The position numbers and the translations under genes were made by a program. The notes under the pieces are model-generated. The model saw only the letters and a program-made list of their open reading frames with translations, searched no databases and was not told the DNA's origin. This document shows, piece after piece, positions 1 through 12,600 of a DNA stretch of 64,000 nucleotides (its first letter is position 1; each line of letters opens with the position of its first letter). The DNA lies in assembly GCA_963576735.1 (NCBI GenBank), contig OY755174.1:1984001-2048000 (forward strand). Reading direction: 5' to 3'. Source of the DNA: Bedellia somnulentella (taxonomy: Eukaryota > Arthropoda > Insecta > Lepidoptera > Bedelliidae).

Positions 1-790
1 CAGTAGCGACTCTTGGCTTTTTGTCTAAAATACACATATAATAGTTTAGGTTGCAAGTTTGCCTCAGTGGATGGATCAATAATTTTGAGAAGCGATTGAT
101 AACCAATTAATTTACCTTCACATTCCTCAGACATTGTTTTCTTTTGTAGTATATAGAACTATGCCTATATCCATCTGTAAGTGGGCTGCAAAGTACAATA
201 AGGTAAAATATGTATAAGATAAATATTATAATTCATAAATAAACTTTAATGAATACCAATACGTAAGTTTCAATAATTCATTCATTCGATTTAATGCAGT
301 TTATGCAGTTGAATTGCAGTGCAGTGCAATGCAGTTTGTTTACCTTAAACCTAAATTTACACTCCTGGCATCGTAATTGTTTTACCGCTACAACTTTGCC
401 AATGTCAAGGTGCCGTCTATTATGATGTCAAATGAATGAAGCAGGGTGCATGTGCAACAAAGGAACACTCATTTAATATGAAATGAAGAGGAAATGTTAG
501 GCCATATACAGTTTCTGCGCAACTCACTATTAAATAGGTAGGTACTTTTACTTTAAAATAAAACAATAAATCTATTTTTAATTATATGCCACTGGCAAAG
601 ATATTGTCATAAAAATGACATATGATTGCCTTGCCATACATCTACAAAAAATAATAATATTTATTTGTATTGTACTTTGGTATTGTATTGTATTGGTGCC
701 TGGTGGTGTAATTTGTACGGTTGTATTGTATCGAGTTATCTTTATTCATTATGGGAATATATTATTAAACCAAGCATTTAAACAACAATA
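1..790. other. intergenic, upstream of zinc-finger gene 1
   Basis: AT-rich non-coding DNA with no convincing coding segment. A short GTATTGTATT-type low-complexity run lies near 660-735. The start codon of the first zinc-finger gene follows at 791, so its promoter and 5' UTR should lie here, but no clear TATA box or initiator could be assigned. Confidence 0.5.
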
Positions 791-3700
791 ATGGACATCA
801 CAAATCAAATTTGCCGTGCATGCCTTTGCACGGGGAATAGCTTCACTTATTTTCTGTTACAAAATGTTCCTAGAGAACTATTTTGGTTTTGCACCTCTGT
901 TGATGTAAGTGAATCTAAATTTATAAGTTTTTAATATATCTTAACACGATGTCAATAGTGTAGGCTTTGTAATATAAGTATCTTTGAGAAAGAAAAGTGG
1001 GATTAATTCTTATATACCACGTAATGCCTACGTCTATGAAACTGGCTGCATTCAGTCAGCTGGTCCTTATAACATAAACAAACTAATATTGATAAGTATT
1101 GTAATTTGCATTACTTTGAAATTGTCTTTATTTTTAGGTATAGTGTGGTGTTTTATGATGCCCTAGATTATATTATATATTTTTTATGTTTATGAGAAAA
1201 ATAACATGTTTTAGCAGTAATTCTCAAATGTTAAATGCTTATTATATTTAGAGCTAGACATAAAGTTGCTGCAATACTTATTGGTAATATCTCAATAATT
1301 TTAATACATCTTTTAAAACAATGTTTGCATTTGTTTGGTATTATTATTAATATGTCTAGAAAATAATTTAAAAATTATTACAGGTTGGCCAAACAGATGA
1401 CTTACCAAAGGCAATATGTAATTCCTGTTATGAACTCATTCAGAAGTTTGCTCAATTCAAAAGAACATGTATTTGTTCAAATGAAAAACTTATTAACATT
1501 AAAGTCAGTGCTATAAGCCACTCAAAGACTGAGAGTCAAAATGCACCAGTTAAAGCAGAATTACCAATTGATATCAAATTGGAACAAAAGGACTGTAATG
1601 ATTGTCATAGTGATGATTCCTCAAGCAGTGGTAAGTAAAACCAGTATATATTGGTCTTAGCAGTAAACATCTATTATCTGATTTTGATGAATTTATAATA
1701 TATATCAATGTAGCTGTGTTGTGTAGTGTCAGCCCAAAATAACACTACCCCATTTCTTCCTGTGGATGTTCATAAGGAGTTGATTTAGGTATTGGGGCTT
1801 TTTAAGGGTTTAAGGGCACTGCCATTGGAGAACCATCGCCAAAAACATTAACTTTACAATCTTTTCCCCCACTCAACATCTAAGAGGCTGAGGAATTTCT
1901 TATTGCAAAGGTCTGGCTACCTCTTATAGGGATTTGTAGCTGTGAGTATATAAAAGCCCCAATACTGACTAACAGTATTGGGGCTTTTATTAGCTGTGTA
2001 GTGCAAGCTTAGAATAGCTATACCCCATTTCTTCCTGTGGGTGTACGTAAGAGGCGAGTAATGGTATTGAAACTATTATGAGAATATTGGGCAATACCGT
2101 TGGGGACTTATCACCACAACCTTTATTTTACCATTCTTTCCCCACTCAACTTTCCTAAAGTGGCTGAAAAATTTCTAATTCCTTAGCTCTGGCTACCCCT
2201 TCTAGGGGTAAATAGCCGTGAGTGTATGTATGTATCTGTATATGTATGTTCTCTGTATGTTGTTTCAACAAATTTTCATATTATTCAGTATTTATTAGAC
2301 AGCATTTATTTGCCGTGTAGTGCCGGCTTAGAATGTTGCTACCTCTTTCTACCCACGGGTGTCGTAAGAGGCGACTAACGGTATTGGGGCTTTTTATTGG
2401 ATTTTACCATCTTTTCCCTACTCAACTTTCAAAAGTGGCTGAGGAATTTATAATTCCTTAGCTCTGGCTACCCCTTCTAGGGAAATATAGCCATGAGTAT
2501 ATGTATGTATTAGACGGACTCTACCTTCAAGAACTTGAAAAGTATATTCATAACATGATCTAAAATGTATGGAGTAAAATACTGTAAGACGTTCTGAAAA
2601 AGTTGTAATAAAATAATGGAGCTGTCTGTACATCTGTTGAATGTCTTATTTTTCTACTGGCATATGCATCACTTACTTAGCATGCCAGCTAGTGAGCTAA
2701 TGTGGGGTCCCTATTGGATGATATTGATATGACATGAATAAAATATATGTGTACAATGTCACCTGATGTTCAGAAGTAATATTAGTACCTCTGCCAACCC
2801 CTTCGGGATATACTGCGTGAATGTTTGTGATATATAAGCGACCAGATATTAAATTACATTGCTAATGTTTGTTTGTTATTCTGCTAATATGATTGTTTTC
2901 TCAATGAAATAAATCAAATCATTTATTTGGATGAAAGATGTAGCAATATTTTAGGGCACCACATGTTACATTAAGTTTCTCGACATACAAAATAGATATT
3001 TGAATTATATTTAAAATTCATATTATAATTTTAGTTTAGTGTTGCTACATGGCTCGCCGATAAGTGTCCAATAGTTATCGGCCACATAATATACCTGTTT
3101 TATATAATAATAACTCTTTACAACTTCTCAAATGACATTTAATTACAAATTGCAATTTGTGGTTTCAGATTACATTCTGGATTCTTCTTTGATTAAATCG
3201 GAGGAACAACTGTCCCTAACGAGGTAACCAGCTTCTTTACCAGTTGCTTAAAATTATAGTAAATTATTATTGTAGTATAGCCTAAGGAAATAAAAAGAAA
3301 GAAAACAAAAAAGTTTTTATTGTATCTACCATATGTATCTGTTTATAAACAAATAAATCTATGCATTGAATAGTTCTTGGAATAATCAGTCATAAATTAT
3401 CAATATTCTTCTCATATACTATTATTTGTATAAAAGAAATCATACATAACTGTGCTTGACCTGAAATAACATTTCGACATTGATTTTTGTTTATTTTTGT
3501 AGGTTGAAATAATAAAGCAGTTGTTATTTCCAGTGCACCACCTGATAATAACGTAAAGAAAAAACGGAATCGAAAAATATATCCCTATGAATGTGATATC
3601 TGCCACAAAAAGTTATCAACTGTAGAAACATTCCACGCCCATAAATTGTTGCATGAAGGAAAAACTGTGAGTATCTTTTAATAATATTATTCAGAAGATA

Positions 3701-6700
3701 GAAATCATTACATAAAGTAAATGAAAACAATAATAGATACACACCTAAGTTATCTACTATAACTCTCTGCATATATGTTGAATGAATGTTGACAACCGTG
3801 ATGGTCAAATGTGTAGGACACCGCTCGTCAATACAGACATAAATTTTATTTATTTACTGACATCAGAACTCATTACAGACGAAACGGTTCGGCAAAGGAT
3901 GTTATATGAGTAAGTAACTTGAACAGTGTGTACTTGTATAATGTAAACGCGTCTTTAATTTTACAGGCTGTTATAGAATGTAAGCTCTGCGATAAGAAGT
4001 TCACAAGATGGCAGACCTTAACGAGGCACAATGAAAATTACCACGCACAGTTATGTATGGAATCCCTAAAGTGCAGTTTGTGTGGTAAAGTGACTTCATC
4101 ACCTCAAGCTTTGCGCGCTCACGAGCTCAAACACAATAAGGCGCCTGAAGTACCGATCTGTCATATTTGTGGTGGGGAGTTCAAAACTATTGTTATTTTA
4201 AAGGTAAGTTAATTAGCAATTTTGGTACTTTGATGATGTAGTCCTATTATCCCTCATCAGGGACATATGGCCCGAAGAAGAAATCTCCACTTTTCGCAAT
4301 CTAGTGCGGCAGCTTCCAGGTCCATCCAGCTAAGTTCAGTCGATGTAGTTTTTTTTTCTACTTAGCGCCTCCAGGTGGTACCCGGCCTTCTTTTGCTAAC
4401 GCACTTTATACTTAATTTACTATATTGAATTAGTTTATTCTGTGTACTGTAAATAATATTTTATTATGTACTAAGGTGTACCTAACGACGGCCACAAGCC
4501 TATCCGCGCTGTGTTTACGTAAAGAATGAAATAATACACGTAAAAATTGATAAATGTAAATGAAACTCGAGAGGATAGCCAGGATCGTAGAAAGTGGCGA
4601 TCAAAACTGCTTCCCCCAAAAGGCATCAATAATATACATGCGTATATGCATGTGTGCATGTAACATGCGTATGTATGTGAGTCATCATCAAACCCCATAT
4701 ACGTTCTTAACATAATGAAATTTATGTTGGCTCTGTTGGCAAATTAATTAAATAAATAAAGCCCACCCTAAAGAATCATTGCTTTGGTCATTGTCTTGCC
4801 AAATTGTCTAGTGCTGGTTGGTGAACATTAACTACTACTACCAAGATAATAGCTAAGCCTATACTTAAAGCTTAAGGTACCTCCAAAATAAAGAATCATC
4901 TTAAATCTATTCTATACTATAATTAGACTGTAACGAGGTAAAAACTGTACATTGAAGAAAAAAAAACCGATGGAATATGTTTAATTTCGATATTGAAGCC
5001 AAATTTGCTATTTTTGAAAAAAAAAGTCTGTCTGTCTGTCTGTATGTCCGTTCATCACGTTAATTCTACCGGACCGATCTTGATCAAATTTGGCAAGAAT
5101 GTAGGTTATACACCTGGCCAACATATAAGATATAATTTATATATATATATATATAATTTCGCAAGGGTTCCCACAGGAGCATAAAAAAACATAACTTTCA
5201 TATGGTTCCCCATATTTACACGATTAATTTTTTCATCGACCGACTTTATCGGACTCTTCATTAATATTCTTTTTGGAAAAAATAAGGGTTTCATCCATTT
5301 TCATCAAAATAATTGTCCATTTAATTGTTTGTCAATAGTATGACTACTAGATATATAGGATATCACAAATTTGAGACTTACACAAATGTCTGCGTGGCGT
5401 AGCGGTATACCATTTGGTAAACACTAAGTACGAAAGACCCAGGTTCGAATCCCGGGTGGTCAAAGTCTTTTTGCGTATTTTTTTTGCTTTTGTGTTAGGT
5501 TAGAATAATAGGATGCACTAATCCTTCTTTTTCACATTCAACTATGCGAATATGTATGAATAAAGATAATTGAAAGTATATTGTATGAATTTTGCGTATT
5601 TATTTGGTAGGTTTGAGAATATGTTTATGGCTTTTGTTTTTTTTAACTAATATTCTCATAGATATATTATGTTTTACTTACTTACTCAGAATGCATAGTT
5701 TGTAAATAATAGTAAATATCTCAATGTTAATTCAGTAACGCCATCTGTTGACCGATGATTGCAATCTCTCACACATCACCAACAGTCAGTGTAGGGGGCA
5801 GCACCGGGTCGCCAAACTGCTATCTATACTTACTCAAGATATTTTCACTTTTGAACATAGAAACTTAAACGGAGAACACACTTGGACCAAATTGAGAGTG
5901 TGCTCAAAAAGGCTGGCGTCCGAAGTATGAAGAATAAAAGAGCATGTATGAAAAGATTGATGGATGTAAACGAAGCTAGAGAGGTTTGTCAGGATCGTGC
6001 GAAGTGGCGATCAATAGTCTCTGCCTACCCCAATGGGAACTAATGGCGTGAGTATATGTATGTATGTATGTAAACTTGGTTACAAAATGGTTTGTTTCAT
6101 GTTTCTTATGAACAATTAAAAAGGTTTTTTGGAATATATTATACAGATTTTTGATCTATAAATACAATGTATCTAGAAATTTTAATCTTGATGGGATTGA
6201 CTGATATAACAACTACAAAAAGGAATGTATGAAATTCATCCATCAATCAATCATGAGAATATACTAACGGCTATAAATCCCAAAAAAGGGTAGCCACAGC
6301 TCCAGAGATAGTAATTCTTTATCCACTTTTGGAAGTTGAATGGGGTCCGTCCAACCGTCCAACTGCATCACCCAATAATCACTTAAAAAGTCTCAATGTT
6401 CTTTATAGCTATTACAACGCCCACGGGAATATAAATACAAAAAAAAACAGAAGTTAGTGTAGTTAGATAGTGTTTTGGTATTTTGGATGTAAACTGGATG
6501 CAAAAAATGTAGTCCACGCGGACGTAGTCGCGGGCAAAAACTAGTTATGAATAAGTATACTAGATTTTTTTCGTCTGTGCGAACTCGGTCGTAAATCATC
6601 GAAACAGTTAACAGTTCTGGTGAGGGGCGTAAACGGCGTACGCGCAGGCCCGTTATCGATAAGAAAATGAATCATCAACTAGTATCAATTGCTTAAGAAA

Positions 6701-7705
6701 TACTATAATGTATAAATAGTTAAGTCCAATTGATATTTACAACAGTGATTGCTTTGATTTCTTAGGTGCCAAAATGGAGGGTTTTTACAAAACTATATTA
6801 CACTTTTTGGACCTAATATTCAAGCTAAAGCACGAGTTCTCATTTAATAAATACAAAAAAATATGTAAATCATTCGGATTATCATAAGTCAGTCTAATAA
6901 AATAATTATGATACTGATAATCGATGAAAAACCAATCGCGGTGCGGCTTATCTCGTATCGACAAAAGGTATAGTCATCCCTACGCGTAAACACTAGGCTG
7001 CCCACCAGTAGTGCGACAAATATATGATATAAGATATCGCCCTACCGCTTCTATGATTTATGATCGAGTTTGCTCGGACGAAATAATTCTAGTATAATGA
7101 AGTTTAATCCACTACAATAACGGCGTTCAAATATCTCACAAATGAAATTTGTACCTTTTGAGACCCCAAATCGTAATGTTCGTCTTACGACTTTGAATCT
7201 AATTATATAGTGATGAACCATTTAATTTAACCATTATTTCATTTTCCAATTCCAGTCACATTTGAAAACCCATCAGATCCGAGTGAGATCAGTGAAATGC
7301 GAGCATTGCGACCAAAAATTCTACAATCGAGCAGCCAGCAAACAGCACCAGAGGCGATGTCATACGCAAACCAGATACATCTGCGATTGGTGCGGGAACT
7401 CCTACAAAGATAAAAACAACCTAAGATGGCATCTACAAAGACACGAGGGCCTAGCCTTCCATTGCTCTATCTGTGATAAACCATTCGGCAAAAAACACTA
7501 CTTAAAAGAACACATGCTCATACACACCGGAGAAAAACCATTCGAATGCGATATTTGTAGAAAGAAATTTAGAAATAAAAGATTTTTAGTGGAACATCGT
7601 AGAACACATACGGGTGAAAAACCGAATAAATGTCATCTCTGTTCACAAGCTTTTGCACAGAGAGGTTCATTAAGCAGACATTTGAAGATTCACGATAAAC
7701 ATTAA
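791..7705 (+). CDS. ZAD-type C2H2 zinc-finger protein 1 (6 exons)
   Basis: Probable nuclear DNA-binding transcriptional regulator. Exons, assembled by GT/AG sites and matching phases: 791-904, 1384-1630, 3169-3223, 3534-3666, 3967-4203 and 7256-7705, giving about 411 residues. Exons 1-2 encode a ZAD domain with paired cysteines (CRAC near residue 11, CNSC near residue 50), the arthropod zinc-coordinating dimerisation module. A charged linker follows, then nine C2H2 fingers of the Cx2Cx12Hx3-5H type (about residues 143-410). The last two junctions carry TGEKP linkers. The 4203/7256 intron splits finger four exactly, and joining restores the 12-residue spacing, which supports the model. The start at 791 gives MDITNQICRACL and sits just before the ZAD. 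Introns carry many repeats; the last is about 3 kb. The DNA target is unknown, and no specific orthologue is recognised because ZAD proteins diverge fast. Confidence 0.9.
1710..1952 (+). repeat. SINE-B copy (about 240 bp)
   Basis: Copy of a dispersed family found about 16 times in the window. It runs from TGTGTAGTG through CTACCCCATTTCTTCC, a GGGGCTTTTTAAGGG stretch and GTGGCTGAGGAATTTC to GGCTACC and a GTGAGTATA tail. It lies in intron 2 of zinc-finger gene 1. The family name SINE-B is mine. Confidence 0.7.
1990..2250 (+). repeat. SINE-B copy, second of a head-to-tail trio
   Basis: Same family and orientation as the copy at 1710-1952, ending in GTGAGTGTATGTATGTAT. It is separated from the first copy by a perfect palindrome of SINE-B-like sequence (1951-1989). 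Confidence 0.7.
2310..2515 (+). repeat. SINE-B copy, third of a head-to-tail trio
   Basis: Internally shortened copy from GCCGTGTAGTGCCGGC to the GAGTATATGTATGTAT tail. It lacks the CATCACC/ACAACC middle portion seen in full copies. Confidence 0.65.
2748..2850 (+). repeat. SINE-A 3' end fragment
   Basis: Matches the last part of the tRNA-derived SINE-A seen complete at 36838-37200: a TGTTCAGAAGTA segment, then GTACCTCTGCCAACCCC, TTCGGG and a GCGTGAATGTTTGTGA tail. Confidence 0.65.
4555..4700 (+). repeat. RTE-like LINE 3' fragment
   Basis: The segment with AGCCAGGATCGTAGAAAGTG and GGCGATCAA corresponds to the 3' coding end of the LINE at 10721-11359. It is degraded and ends in an alternating ATGTGTATG tract. 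Confidence 0.5.
4990..5300 (+). repeat. dispersed repeat with (CTGT)n run
   Basis: Contains a CTGTCTGTCTGTCTGT microsatellite followed by ACCGGACCGATCTTGATCAA and AATTTGGCAAGAATGTAGG, a layout like the interior of lepidopteran Helitron-type repeats, plus an AT dinucleotide run near 5140. No ends were identified. Confidence 0.4.
5392..5470 (+). repeat. tRNA-derived SINE head
   Basis: Shows a Pol III A-box-like TGGCGTAGCGG and a B box GGTTCGAATCC about 45 bp apart, followed by CCGGGTGGTCA. The arms do not fold into a full tRNA, so this is read as a SINE head rather than a tRNA gene. Confidence 0.55.
5865..6075 (+). repeat. RTE-like LINE 3' end fragment
   Basis: Nearly the same sequence as the last 200 bp of the LINE at 10721-11359, starting at ACACTTGGACCAAATTGAG and ending GGCGTGAGTATATGTATGT plus an ATGT tail. 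It is 5' truncated, as expected for target-primed insertion. Confidence 0.75.
6233..6400 (-). repeat. SINE-B copy, truncated
   Basis: Reverse-orientation copy; the plus strand reads GGCTATAAATCCC, GGGTAGCCACAGCT and CACTTTTGGAAGTTG. It lacks the 5' third. Confidence 0.6.
6480..6541 (+). mobile_element. Helitron-like 3' terminus
   Basis: GTCCACGCGGACGTAGTCGC, then GGGCAAAAACTAGT, gives a GC-rich hairpin followed by a CTAG end next to T, the hallmark of Helitron 3' ends. No 5' end was recognised. Confidence 0.5.
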
Positions 7706-9654
7706 GGATTAAAATTGTATTGTGTTACTCTTAGAGTTCGTAATATTATTTTATTTATTAAATTTTACCATGTTCATGTTGTGTATTATTTTATGAATTT
7801 GAGTTTATTTCCTTGTGTTTTGTTCGCTCCATTCCAGATATAGTAATAATCATTCAGCTATAAAAGTTTGTCAAACTATTGCATGGACACACACAGATGA
7901 ACTGATTAATAAATCAGAGGGTCTACTCTTCACAACAAAAACGGTAAAAAGGCATTCTTATCCCTTCTAACCCCTATTAAAATCTATTTTTATCTCGCTC
8001 GCACAAGACGAATATTCGTGTTTTGACATTTTTGATGACGACAAGTGCCATTATTAATATTGTTCAAAACATGTCAAAATCCGAATGTTCGTTGCGTGCG
8101 AGGGAGACAGATATAAATGTTAATATGGATAGAAGAGATACGTATGCCAATTATCGTTCTCGGCGTGAAGAGAAGACCTTCTGCACAACTCAAAACAACA
8201 GACAAGAAATTACAAAGATGCTGCAATGTAAAAGGTCCAATCACCCTTAGTAGAAGTCCCATCTAAATATTCTCTAGTTGGATAGGATACTAAACAAAAA
8301 AGAAAATAAAATAATAAATCACTCGACTTGCACACCGTATATCCTCAAAGAGGGTGGAGAGGTGCATTCATAGCTTACAGGGCAGATTTCTCGTCTAAGA
8401 AATAAATTCAAAAATCCCGTTGTACTCAACCGTGGTGGCTCCCTCGTGATAGAGTACTCCACAGGAAAAGCCTTATTAAATTAAGTAAACGTATTTGGGT
8501 AATGCGCAAATATTTTGACGCAAAGCCGGGCCACACAGGCGCTGCATCGTTGCATGCGTTACTGTGACGCAGTCTTAACACTCCGTCGGCGCAGGGACGA
8601 CCGACGCACAGTCATTTTGTAAAAACATCACAATTAGTCTATAGGAAAGTATAGATCAGAAAAGGCGCCTAGCATTATGCTCTTATTACTACGTCACTGC
8701 CGAAATCGACGCAAATCACAAGGCGGTATAGGATCTGTTCCTTTATTTCATTAAGAAATAGTAAAGGACAGTTTTTTGTTGTTAGAATATCGGGAGTTAC
8801 TATGGACGAAAATAAGGATTATCTCTTTCCTGAATTAACGTTATAAAGTAAACCATGTCAATTTCTTCAATGGTACTCATTTTATCCTAATAAAACTGAA
8901 TACAAAAGTAATGAAATGAGCTCGCGTGTATCCTTCCTATCAACGCAAGCAACTGAGCGCAGCCCTTCGTCTCGGGGGCTGCTGTCCGTCATGTGTGCGT
9001 TGCGACGATGCAGCGCGCCGTGTGAACTTATTGGTATTGGTATGTTAAACAACGCAACGCAAAATTTATTTGATTAAAGCGCAAAGGACACTGAGCCCGT
9101 CGGGCCGCCGCCGACACAACCCGGCGGCGGCGTGTGTTAATATAATTATGTCTAACATACGTATGAAAACTAAACCGCCGACAAAATGTTGCCGACATGT
9201 CACGAGCTGAGTGTGTGTTGCGCTTAAGATAGACCAGCGAGTAGAGGTTAACACATTAATTCAGTATAAAATACTAATGTCATCTCATTTTGTAAAAATA
9301 ATAATAGAGTGCGATATAAACTGGAAATATGTATTGATTCTTGTAAGATAAAAAACGATGCGACTTGCTATCATGATAGACGATTTTAGCTCCAACAGGA
9401 TTTAAAGACGTGAGTACAAGTAAATAAAAATTCAAAACTGCACGATAAAGATCCTTTATTTCCTCAGATAGTTTAAACATGGAAATTAACCATTTCTATC
9501 AGCAATAGGGGGACACTTCAAACCGGAAGCTAGGCCACGACGACCTCTTGCCATATAAAGTACTATCATATTATATTCTAGGCTAGTCCCCAAATTTCTG
9601 TGTATAGATAGACCTTTCTATAGATAAAAAAGCACAAAAATATATTAAAACTCT
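7706..9654. other. tail-to-tail intergenic region between zinc-finger genes
   Basis: Contains the 3' flanks of both genes and no convincing coding sequence. Visible structure: an ATTAAA at 7757 and AATAAA near 7908 that could serve polyadenylation of gene 1, a palindromic repeat at about 7985-8125, an inverted-repeat element at about 8529-9027, and a GC-rich hairpin at about 9104-9135 with GCCGCCG and CGGCGGC arms. Confidence 0.5.
8529..9027. mobile_element. putative MITE with imperfect GC-rich TIRs
   Basis: The left end (CCACACAGGCGCTGCATCGT) and the complement of the right end (TCACACGGCGCGCTGCATCG) form imperfect terminal inverted repeats of about 35 bp about 0.5 kb apart. No coding potential or clear target duplication was found, so the superfamily is unknown. 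Confidence 0.4.
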
Positions 9655-12600
9655 TCAAGTCTCTTGCTGCCATTCCGAATAAGCCACTGCAACAGGCAAG
9701 TTGTAAGTATCGACTTGATCCTGCATAACCTCGCACTGTCTCATGTGGCTCTTAACGTGACGGTTTAAAGCACATTTTTGTATGAACCGTTGTTCACAAA
9801 ACTGACACTTGTGAGGCCGCTCTCCCGTGTGAGTCATTCTGTGATTTTTCAAATCCTTCCGTGACATAAACCTCTTTGGACAAATGTCGCAAGTAAATGG
9901 ACGTTCACCTGTAACAAAATGTATGCTGTTAGTATATATTTTTGGACTCACTGTATAAAATTGACTTAAAAGTTTAAAAAAATAGACTTAAAGAGGGTTT
10001 TGCAGTGGCATTCTTTGGGTCATTTATGTCTGACTCAACTTCACAAACATAAGCAGCGAATCACAGTATTGGTTTTTGGTGTTGTATCTAAATAATATAT
10101 ATTATTTAATTTGGATACAATTATACATACATACAATGACGGCGATAAATCCCTAGAAAGTGTAGCCAGAGCTTCAGATTAAGAAAGTCCTTAGCTACTT
10201 TAGAAGTTGAGTGGGGAAAAGATTGTAAAATAAAGTTTGTTGACGATCGATGGGTAACTGTCGACTCTTATGATTATGTATGACAAACCGTGAGAAGAAA
10301 TTGGTTATTTTATTAAAATCAATATAAATATTAATTTAAAAGCCGACATTGCATAGCATAAAATCAGTTATAAGTACAGAAAGAACATATTTACCAGTAT
10401 GAGTCCTCATATGAATGGAAAGGAAATGTTTCCGTTTGAACGTCTTATCGCACAATTCGCACGGAAACGGTTTGTCAGACGAATGTGATTTCAAATGCTT
10501 CTGAAGATCTCCCTAAAACGAAAATGATTTTCTATCAATCAATCAACTTATATGTCTACCTACCTCACGGGGTAGACCTACACCTTTTATTTAGAAATTC
10601 TACAGCAACTTGGAAGTTGAGTGAGGAAAAGAGTGGGTTTCGAGCCACATCAACCAAACAGTTTAACTAAGCCACATATCCCTATTTCACTACACACTTA
10701 TGAACTAACATTTAATTTAATTTGTTTACAAGGGATGGAAAATGTGATGAAGATATTGAGAGAAGAGTGAAAAAGGGTAATGCGATTAATGGAGCATTGG
10801 ATAGCCTAATGTCTAGTCAATCGGTGTCCGAAAGGGCCCGAATGGCTGTGCATGATGCCGTTCTTGTTCCTACGCTTATGTATGGCAGTGAATGTTGGGT
10901 GTGGCAGAAGAAGCATGAAAGCAGAGTGAATGCAGTAGAAATGAGGTCCCTCAGAAAAGTTTGTAGTGTTAGGTTATGTGATCGTGTGAGGAACGATGTG
11001 ATTCGTGAAAGGTGTGGTGTAAAAGATGATATTGTAAGTAAGATAGAAAAAGGAATGTTGAGATGGTTTGGGCACACCGAGAGGATGGATGATAGGAAAT
11101 TGGTAAAAGGTATCTATAGAGCTAATGTGGAAGGTAATGTTAGTAGAGGACGGCCACGAAAGACACACTTGGACCAAATTGAAAGTGTGCTCAAAAAGGC
11201 AGGCGTCCGAAGTATGAAGAATAAAAGAGCATGTATAAAAAAGATTGATGGATGTAGACGAAGCAAGAGAGGTTTGCCAGGATCGTATGAAGTGGCGATC
11301 GATAGTCTCTGCCTACCCCAATGGGAATTAACGGCGTGAGTATATGTATGTACGTATGTATTTAATTTAACTCACCTTGACAACAAATCTCATATCACAG
11401 AGTTCGCAAGCAAAGTTCTTGATGCCAGAATGTCTGATGAGGTGCGTTTTTAGATTTCCTGACTGAGTGAATTTCTTACCGCACTGTGAACAGCCGTAGC
11501 CCTTTACGTTCTCGTGTACTTTCAAGTGAATCTGAAAAAACGTCACTAAGATAAAACGCATACCATAATGATAATACCAAGACCAAGAGGAAAATAAATC
11601 TAGGGGCATAGATAGAAAAGGGTAATAGACACAAGGCCGCGTGTCATTTAATGAAAGTCAGGGAAAATATGGAGCATTGCTGAGATCGTAAAGAGTTTAT
11701 TATTATATTTAGGAACTTTTTTGTGCACATATTATTCAGTTAATTTAATAAGTGTTGCAAAGATGCGATTATGTTATTATTTTATAATACATACATGACG
11801 ACATGATAGTCCAGTGGATAGAACACCCGCCCGAAAACAGAAGGGCGTGAGTTCCAATCCTGGGTCGGGCTTACACCAATTTGACTTTTCTAAAGTCATA
11901 TATGTGGTTAATTTATCATGGTTGTTAACGGTGAAGGAAAACATCGTGAGGAAACCCACATGGCTGAGTTGTACTTAGTCATGTGACAGTGTATTCGTAC
12001 AAAACGGCGATAGGCCTGCCCCCTATCACGTGAGTACACTGTCTAAGCAAAACGTGGGTACCTTCTCTGGACACTAGATGGCGCTGCCATGTGAGTTCCG
12101 AAGTATTGGTACCTCTGCCAACCCCTTCGGGGATAAACGGCGTGAACGTTTATGTTATGTATGTTTATAATATTTTGTATCCTTTTTACACAGGCAACTC
12201 ATCGTTTCGTTTTTTTTTTGTAAGATATCTAAATTTAAACATGCAATTTTCGGAACACTATCTACTTCTATATAATAAAAAATGGATCGCTAAATGTGTT
12301 GCTAAGCCACAGACATGTATTTGAATAGATGCCGCAAGTGCATGTACTTCGCGTGTAAAAACTGAGTAAAATTATCTTAGTTTATCGCCATTTGATTGAG
12401 TCCGTGCTCGAACGTTCTCGATGACAGATGTCAAGCTAAATATAAAAAAATCCTAATTGTGCCGTATTGAGTTGCAAAAACTATCTAAATAAAGCGGGAC
12501 TAATTAATAGAAAGATTTCCTTTCATCGGTAGGTCACTTTATTATTAGATTATGTGGTTTTTATTGCAAAATCAATTATTTCGTGTTCGTTGTGGTTTTA

